A stretch of 27,271 nucleotides of DNA, from assembly GCA_023474185.1 (NCBI GenBank), contig JAMCXR010000005.1, positions 1-27,271 on the forward strand, written 5' to 3'. Positions 23,339 through 27,271 of this stretch are shown in pieces. The position numbers were made by a program, and so were the translations under genes. A model generated the notes under the pieces. That model was not told where the DNA came from, searched no databases, and saw nothing but the letters and a program-made list of their open reading frames with translations. The stretch's first letter is position 1; every line of letters begins with the position of its first letter. The DNA is from Patescibacteria group bacterium. GTDB taxonomy: Bacteria; Patescibacteriota; Minisyncoccia; UBA6257; Colwellbacteraceae.

Positions 23339-24817
23339 CTAAAAACCGGCTGATCCGCCGACGCTGGTGCTGGTACTATTATTAATAATAAACCATCCGG
23401 GCAGTCCGACGTTGCCAGCTCCGTTTTCTTTCTGATACTTGGAAGTTTCAAGGGGAACATAAATTTGGAATTGGCCGGGAGCCGGATCAAGCCGCACTGC
23501 ATAGTAACAGTATCCTCCGGGGGAGGAAGTCATGCACAGCATCTGATCGTTTGCTGGATCTATAGGCAGTTCCGGTATGGGGGAGCCTGTGGGCAGGGAG
23601 GAAAAATTTATCGGAAGCCACCCCGTTCCATCGGTGGATGTCGATTCGGAAACTTCGCATGTTCCGCCGCCAGGAAAGGATCCGCTCCCGCCGCTGCAGT
23701 AATATCCAGCCTTCCAAGCACTGGGGTTCGGAAAAGTATTGCTCGTCCATGTCGACATGGCCGTACTTAAACTTAGGGCATCCTGCATTCTGGCCGCATC
23801 CCTAGCCTGCTTAATTAATTGGGAAGGATTAAGAATAACAGTGATGACAATCGCTATCAGGATGGGTCCGACTAATCCAAGCCAAGCGGAAAACTCAAAA
23901 AATCTCTTATTACCCGCAACTGGAGATGACGCCAACTGAGGCTTTGCCTCTGCCAAATTTTTGTAAAGAAGAAATTGAAAAGCAACGACAACGGATCCTG
24001 CAACCAATTCAAATATAAAAAGTAAAACAACGTCCAAATACACATTTATAAATTTGGATAAATTGACAATTATCCCAGCGCCGACCAAAACCAAGAGGAG
24101 CAGCAATAACCTGCCTAACACTTTCCACCAACACCCGGCCACATATTCCTTACTCCGCAGCAGCGCGTTAATCCCTTTTTTGTCTTCAAAAACGAGGATG
24201 TAATATCCAAACATCACCCAAACAAGGAATATAAGTCCGGGAATTATCCCCATTACAAGCCCGCCAAAAACAACCAGCGCCATAAGCAGCCCTACCCAAA
24301 GGTACTTCCAAAAAATATTGAACGCTTTACCGTATGATTCTACTATCCCGCTCCCCCCGCTGACTGCATATATTATTGCTATAGTACTAGCTGCGGATAA
24401 TATGATTTCTAGAAGGAACAAAATAAAAAGCGGGACTATCGCAATGGAAGTTTTTGGAATGATAAAAATCACAAGGCTGGCGACAAGCGGAATGGCATAA
24501 ATGCCCATTAACACCCATGCTTTGCTTTTGAATAAAGACCAAGCCTCATCAAAAAGCTGGCTAAAACTTTTTAAATTTAAGGGATTGCGATTAGCAAACG
24601 GTTGCGCATCGCTCGTGCCGTTGCTTTGCGGGGCAGGGTTATTAACGCTTGTCTGAACTTCATTTTGCGCGCCGCTTGGAGCGGTAGACGGCGCAAGATG
24701 AGCTTTTATCTCATCGTCCTTATACCCGGCGGCTTTTAAAAGCCGTAAAATCGCATCATCGTTATACCCTTTATTGCGAAATTCGCTAATGAGATTCTTT
24801 AAATCGCTGCTTTCCAT
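23339..24817 (-). CDS. Polytopic membrane protein fused to a pseudopilin-like (T2SS GspG-type) C-terminal domain
   Basis: The 492-aa protein has three parts. Residues 1-41 are a short helical module (ISEFRNKGYNDDAILRLLK), followed by a Ser/Asn/Pro-rich linker. Residues 80-330 hold about six membrane segments with the conserved core GINALLRSKEYVAGCWWKVLG (215-235). Residues 313-460 look like a pseudopilin: a hydrophobic helix (313-330), ARDAARMQDALSLSTAM (338-354) as in GspG-like proteins, and LPIDPANDQMLCM with a later YYAVRL strand. Four Cys (374, 387, 428, 437) could form disulfides outside the membrane. The neighbouring 340-aa protein is a paralogue without the pilin part. The function is unknown; a surface or cell-envelope role is inferred. 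A hairpin and an extended -10-like box precede the ATG. Confidence 0.8.
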   Translation of the reverse strand: MESSDLKNLISEFRNKGYNDDAILRLLKAAGYKDDEIKAHLAPSTAPSGAQNEVQTSVNNPAPQSNGTSDAQPFANRNPLNLKSFSQLFDEAWSLFKSKAWVLMGIYAIPLVASLVIFIIPKTSIAIVPLFILFLLEIILSAASTIAIIYAVSGGSGIVESYGKAFNIFWKYLWVGLLMALVVFGGLVMGIIPGLIFLVWVMFGYYILVFEDKKGINALLRSKEYVAGCWWKVLGRLLLLLLVLVGAGIIVNLSKFINVYLDVVLLFIFELVAGSVVVAFQFLLYKNLAEAKPQLASSPVAGNKRFFEFSAWLGLVGPILIAIVITVILNPSQLIKQARDAARMQDALSLSTAMSTWTSNTFPNPSAWKAGYYCSGGSGSFPGGGTCEVSESTSTDGTGWLPINFSSLPTGSPIPELPIDPANDQMLCMTSSPGGYCYYAVRLDPAPGQFQIYVPLETSKYQKENGAGNVGLPGWFIINNSTSTSVGGSAGF

Positions 24818-24840
24818 GTTTTTGTCCGCTATGCGCTTTC

Positions 24841-24873
24841 AGTGTATCATCTGGGCGTTTATGCAGCAACGCC
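24841..24873 (-). promoter_or_regulatory. Hairpin and extended -10-like box between the membrane paralogues
   Basis: A 6-bp stem (GGCGTT 24854-24859 with AACGCC 24868-24873, eight-base loop) lies just after the 340-aa gene. It is followed on the minus strand by TGATACACT (24841-24849), which resembles an extended -10. No T-tract follows the hairpin, so it is more likely a processing or pausing element than a terminator. Confidence 0.25.
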
Positions 24874-24877
24874 GATT

Positions 24878-25900
24878 CTATCTAATAAGGGCGGAAACGA
24901 TAAACGGCGCCAAAGCTCCCAAGACGATGACAAAGACAAAAAATAGCCTGTCGCCCGCGACCGGCTTGTCGGCCAGCTCCGGTTTGACCGCTTTAAGGGA
25001 AGAATAAATCGAATAGACGAAAACGAAGTCGAACGGAACTATGACCAGCTGCAACGCCAGGCTCACCACGTAATTGATCCCGCTTCCCAAAAGCATGGAT
25101 ATTCCCCCTACCAAAGCGTCCGCGAAAGCGATTAGAAGAAGCAGTAAAAGCATCCTTCCGAAAATTATCCACCAGTACCCCGTCGCATATTCTTTGCTTC
25201 GCAAGAGGGCGTTTAAACCGTTTTGGCTTTGGTCGGCGAAGACGTAGGGAGTAAACAAGAACCAAACGCCGAAAACGACGGCGGGCACTATTCCCAGTAG
25301 CAATCCTCCGAGCACAGACAGCAAAAACAGCAAGACAATCCAAGCATAGCCGCCTGCTCCTTGCAAAGATTTCCAGTAAGCTTCTTCCGTTTTTACACCC
25401 TCGCCGTTCAGCGCGAAAATCGCGGCCAAACTGCCGAGAAACAGAGAAACCAGCGAGCTCAAATACCCTAAAATAGCCAGCCCGTCCCAAAAGAAGCGAG
25501 CGGTGCCGGAACCGGTGACGGCGGCGTTGAGAAAAAGCGCCGACAGCGCCAGCGCGGTTATCGGAATGATAAAAATTTCCGTCAAAACGGCAGCTTTGGT
25601 TTTGTATAGTAAAAGTGTTTTTTGTACCGTTTCGGCAAAGCTTTCAACATTCGGCAAAGCCGGTCTTTTTTTCACGGCCCGCGCTGCCGAATCTTTGAGA
25701 ACAACCGCCGTTCCGCTTCTTGGTGCCGGCAAGTTAATGATTCCAGCGCCGTTCTGGAGAGGACTATTGGCCAAAGCGGAGCGTACGTCGCTTTCGTGGT
25801 GTCCGGTGGAAACCAAAATCTTCAAAATTTCGCCGTCGTTCGCTCCCGCCTCCCGCAAAGCGGATATCCGTTCTGCCAGCGACCGATAATCCTCTTCCAT
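24878..25900 (-). CDS. Polytopic membrane protein, paralogue of the adjacent 492-aa protein
   Basis: This 340-aa protein starts with a helical module (about residues 5-43, LREAGANDGEILKILV) similar to that of its neighbour. After a linker rich in Ala, Pro and Lys come about six membrane segments (about 103-340). The core NGLNALLRSKEYATGYWW is nearly identical to the matching stretch of the 492-aa protein, as is the PELADKPVAGDRLFF stretch before the last helix. It ends right after that helix, where the paralogue goes on into its pseudopilin-like domain. No enzymatic motif is visible and I do not recognise a named family. The gene starts seven bases after the gapA stop, so it is likely cotranscribed. 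Confidence 0.8.
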   Translation of the reverse strand: MEEDYRSLAERISALREAGANDGEILKILVSTGHHESDVRSALANSPLQNGAGIINLPAPRSGTAVVLKDSAARAVKKRPALPNVESFAETVQKTLLLYKTKAAVLTEIFIIPITALALSALFLNAAVTGSGTARFFWDGLAILGYLSSLVSLFLGSLAAIFALNGEGVKTEEAYWKSLQGAGGYAWIVLLFLLSVLGGLLLGIVPAVVFGVWFLFTPYVFADQSQNGLNALLRSKEYATGYWWIIFGRMLLLLLLIAFADALVGGISMLLGSGINYVVSLALQLVIVPFDFVFVYSIYSSLKAVKPELADKPVAGDRLFFVFVIVLGALAPFIVSALIR

Positions 25901-25907
25901 TTCCGTT

Positions 25908-26930
25908 TTATTCCAATGCAGCCACTCTCTTGACGTGCTTGACTAGCGTCGAAACGTATCCCCACTCGTTGTCATACCAGGAAAGAACATTGATCAAATC
26001 GCCGTCGATAACCTTAGTGAAGCCAAGATCGACGACCGCGCCGTACGGCTCGCCTATGATGTCCGACGATACCAATTGTTCTTCGGTCACTTTGAACACT
26101 CCTTGCCAGCGAGGTTCGGCCGCCGCTTTGCGGAAGATATCGTTTATCTCTTCAATGGACGTTTTCCTCTTCGCTACGAAAGTAATCGAGGCTATTGAGC
26201 CGGTGACAATAGGAACGCGAAAGGCCAATCCGTCGAACTTCCCTTCCAGTTCTCTGATGGCCCGCGTCACCGCCACGGCGGCGCCGGTAGTCGAGGGGGT
26301 TATATTTTGCGCTGCAGCCCTTCCCCTGCGATAGTCGTGTCCCTTTGCGGGACTGTCGACCAGCGATTGCGTGGAGGTATAGCCGTGAACGGTGCTCAGC
26401 ACGGCTTTTAATATGCCGGGGTTCTCGGACATCACTTGTATGACCGGAGAGGAAGCGTTGGTCGTGCAAGAACCGTTGGAAGTCAGAACCACGGTCTGCA
26501 ATTCTCCGTCGTTCACACCCATTAACACCGTCTTGCCTTCGGTTCCGTCGGCATCCTTAGCAGGAGCGGTGATGACCACGCGTTTGGCGCCGGCGGCAAG
26601 ATGCGCTTTGGCTTTTTCAAATTCTTCGAAGAAACCGGTCGATTCCACGGCGATATCTATCCCCAAATCCTTCCACGGCAGCTGGGCCGGATCTTTAACC
26701 TGCAGGATTTTTATCGTTTGTCCGTCGACGACCAAATTGCCGTCCTGCACTTCGACCTTCCTGTCGAAATTGCGATAAACCGTGTCGTGCTTCAAAAGAT
26801 AAGCGAGGTTGTCGATATCTCCCAAATCATTGATGGCCGCCACTTCTATTCCCGGATCGCCGAAAATCTGGCGGAAAAACAGGCGGCCTATTCTTCCAAA
26901 TCCATTGATTGCTATTTTCTTCTTATTCAT
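25908..26930 (-). CDS. gapA: Glyceraldehyde-3-phosphate dehydrogenase, type I
   Basis: GAPDH oxidises glyceraldehyde-3-phosphate to 1,3-bisphosphoglycerate with NAD+ in glycolysis. The 340-aa protein has the Rossmann start INGFGRIGR (8-16), AINDLGDID (32-40) with an Asp at the ribose-binding position, as in NAD-specific enzymes, and the active site SNGSCTTN with Cys155. His182 lies in STVHGYTSTQ, and the WYDNEWGY signature is near the C-terminus. The ATG fits the family start. No Shine-Dalgarno sequence is seen. A possible 52-aa gene lies 27 bases upstream, and the membrane-protein paralogues and rpiB lie downstream. Confidence 0.98.
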   Translation of the reverse strand: MNKKKIAINGFGRIGRLFFRQIFGDPGIEVAAINDLGDIDNLAYLLKHDTVYRNFDRKVEVQDGNLVVDGQTIKILQVKDPAQLPWKDLGIDIAVESTGFFEEFEKAKAHLAAGAKRVVITAPAKDADGTEGKTVLMGVNDGELQTVVLTSNGSCTTNASSPVIQVMSENPGILKAVLSTVHGYTSTQSLVDSPAKGHDYRRGRAAAQNITPSTTGAAVAVTRAIRELEGKFDGLAFRVPIVTGSIASITFVAKRKTSIEEINDIFRKAAAEPRWQGVFKVTEEQLVSSDIIGEPYGAVVDLGFTKVIDGDLINVLSWYDNEWGYVSTLVKHVKRVAALE

Positions 26931-26957
26931 CGTTTATTGTGATTGTTAACTTATCGA

Positions 26958-27116
26958 CTAATTCATCGGCAACCTTGGAAGTATACCAATATTTTCAAGT
27001 TTTTTATATGCTCCGCGAGCATTTATTGCCGCTTGTTCGGCCGATACCCTTTTCTCCTTGATCCGCCGCAGGATCTGTTCCCTGGCTTCCGAAGCAATCC
27101 GGCGGGTTTTCTTCAT
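26958..27116 (-). CDS. Possible small basic helical protein, 52 aa
   Basis: From the ATG at 27116 the minus strand reads 52 codons to TAG. The product is basic and helical: MKKTRRIASEAREQILRRIK, then EKRVSAEQAAINARGAYKKL, then ENIGILPRLPMN. An in-frame TGA lies just before the ATG, so it cannot extend upstream. The central part resembles the first helices of helix-turn-helix proteins or IS3-type OrfA transposases, but it is too short to assign. The Lys/Arg/Glu/Ala composition and the same orientation just upstream of gapA favour a real gene; the lack of a start signal weakens this. Confidence 0.4.
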   Translation of the reverse strand: MKKTRRIASEAREQILRRIKEKRVSAEQAAINARGAYKKLENIGILPRLPMN

Positions 27117-27215
27117 CGATTCTCATCGATAATCGGACTCTGACTTTTCTTCCAAATTTTGAGGCAACGGTTACCGCACTACTTGGTTTTGTTGGTCTTA
27201 GCTTCTTTAGAAAAG

Positions 27216-27245
27216 AAAAAACGTCTCCGAAGAAATATTAGAGAC
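27216..27245 (-). terminator. Possible terminator of a gene beyond the right edge
   Basis: A 5-bp stem (GTCTC 27223-27227 with GAGAC 27241-27245) is followed on the minus strand by six T (27216-27221). A TAA at 27238-27240 closes a minus frame that enters from the right edge and would end in NDQIATSL; it may be the tail of a gene outside the window, but ten codons cannot establish that. Between 27117 and 27215 I see no feature apart from the sequence TCATCGAT repeated at about 27113 and 27123. Confidence 0.35.
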
Positions 27246-27271
27246 TGGTGGCAATCTGGTCGTTTGGATAT

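Noticed and set aside
1..27271. CRISPR arrays, insertion sequences, prophage or toxin-antitoxin modules
   Set aside because: No regularly spaced repeats, transposase, integrase or TA pair could be recognised on either strand; only the 52-aa ORF near the right edge has a faint OrfA-like look.
1..27271. Recoded UGA (Gracilibacteria/SR1 code)
   Set aside because: Several well-delimited genes end at TGA exactly where the family or the next gene starts, and no conserved protein needs readthrough of TGA.

Overview
The window looks like a chromosomal segment of a small-genome bacterium of the Candidate Phyla Radiation (Patescibacteria), more likely Parcubacteria-like than anything else I can name. 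This is an inference from four things: a membrane-anchored VirB4/TraG-like ATPase with a small partner gene, a short valyl-tRNA synthetase without its C-terminal arm, tight or overlapping gene packing with almost no Shine-Dalgarno sequences, and a pseudopilin-like domain fused to a polytopic membrane protein. TGA is used as a stop (for example at 3368, 2917 and 21078), so the genetic code appears standard and not the Gracilibacteria code. No gap between features exceeds about 300 bases.

Left arm, 1-17803, all on the minus strand except one tRNA. In transcription order from right to left it holds: tsaD; valS, a PrsW-like intramembrane protease and hsp20; tRNA-Glu on the plus strand; a membrane GT2 glycosyltransferase and rmuC; archease and rtcB (RNA repair); groES, groEL, lemA, htpX and a large protein with an HENTH zincin-like motif; a 135-aa protein and the VirB4/TraG-like ATPase; and a coiled-coil protein that runs off the left edge. 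Protein quality control (GroES/EL, HtpX, LemA, Hsp20, PrsW) and RNA quality control (RtcB/archease, TsaD, ValS) dominate.

Plus-strand island, 17883-22670. Divergent from tsaD lies an operon with a structured leader and a real Shine-Dalgarno site, unlike its neighbours. It encodes a GH130 protein with a lysine-rich N-terminus, a second protein made of two fused GH130 domains, and a cupin / HxGH nucleotidyltransferase / HAD-phosphomannomutase fusion whose cupin part is split by a one-base frameshift at a CCCC run. Together these would release mannose-1-phosphate from beta-mannosides, interconvert it with mannose-6-phosphate and fructose-6-phosphate, and possibly activate a sugar phosphate with a nucleotide. 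This is the most interesting system in the window.

Right arm, 22701-27271, minus strand: a possible 52-aa gene, gapA, two paralogous polytopic membrane proteins (one carrying the pseudopilin-like C-terminus), rpiB, and tRNA-Leu(TAA) ending in a strong intrinsic terminator. Several minus-strand genes (rmuC, valS, groES, the 135-aa gene) have a -10-like box only 6-9 bases before the ATG, which suggests leaderless transcripts.
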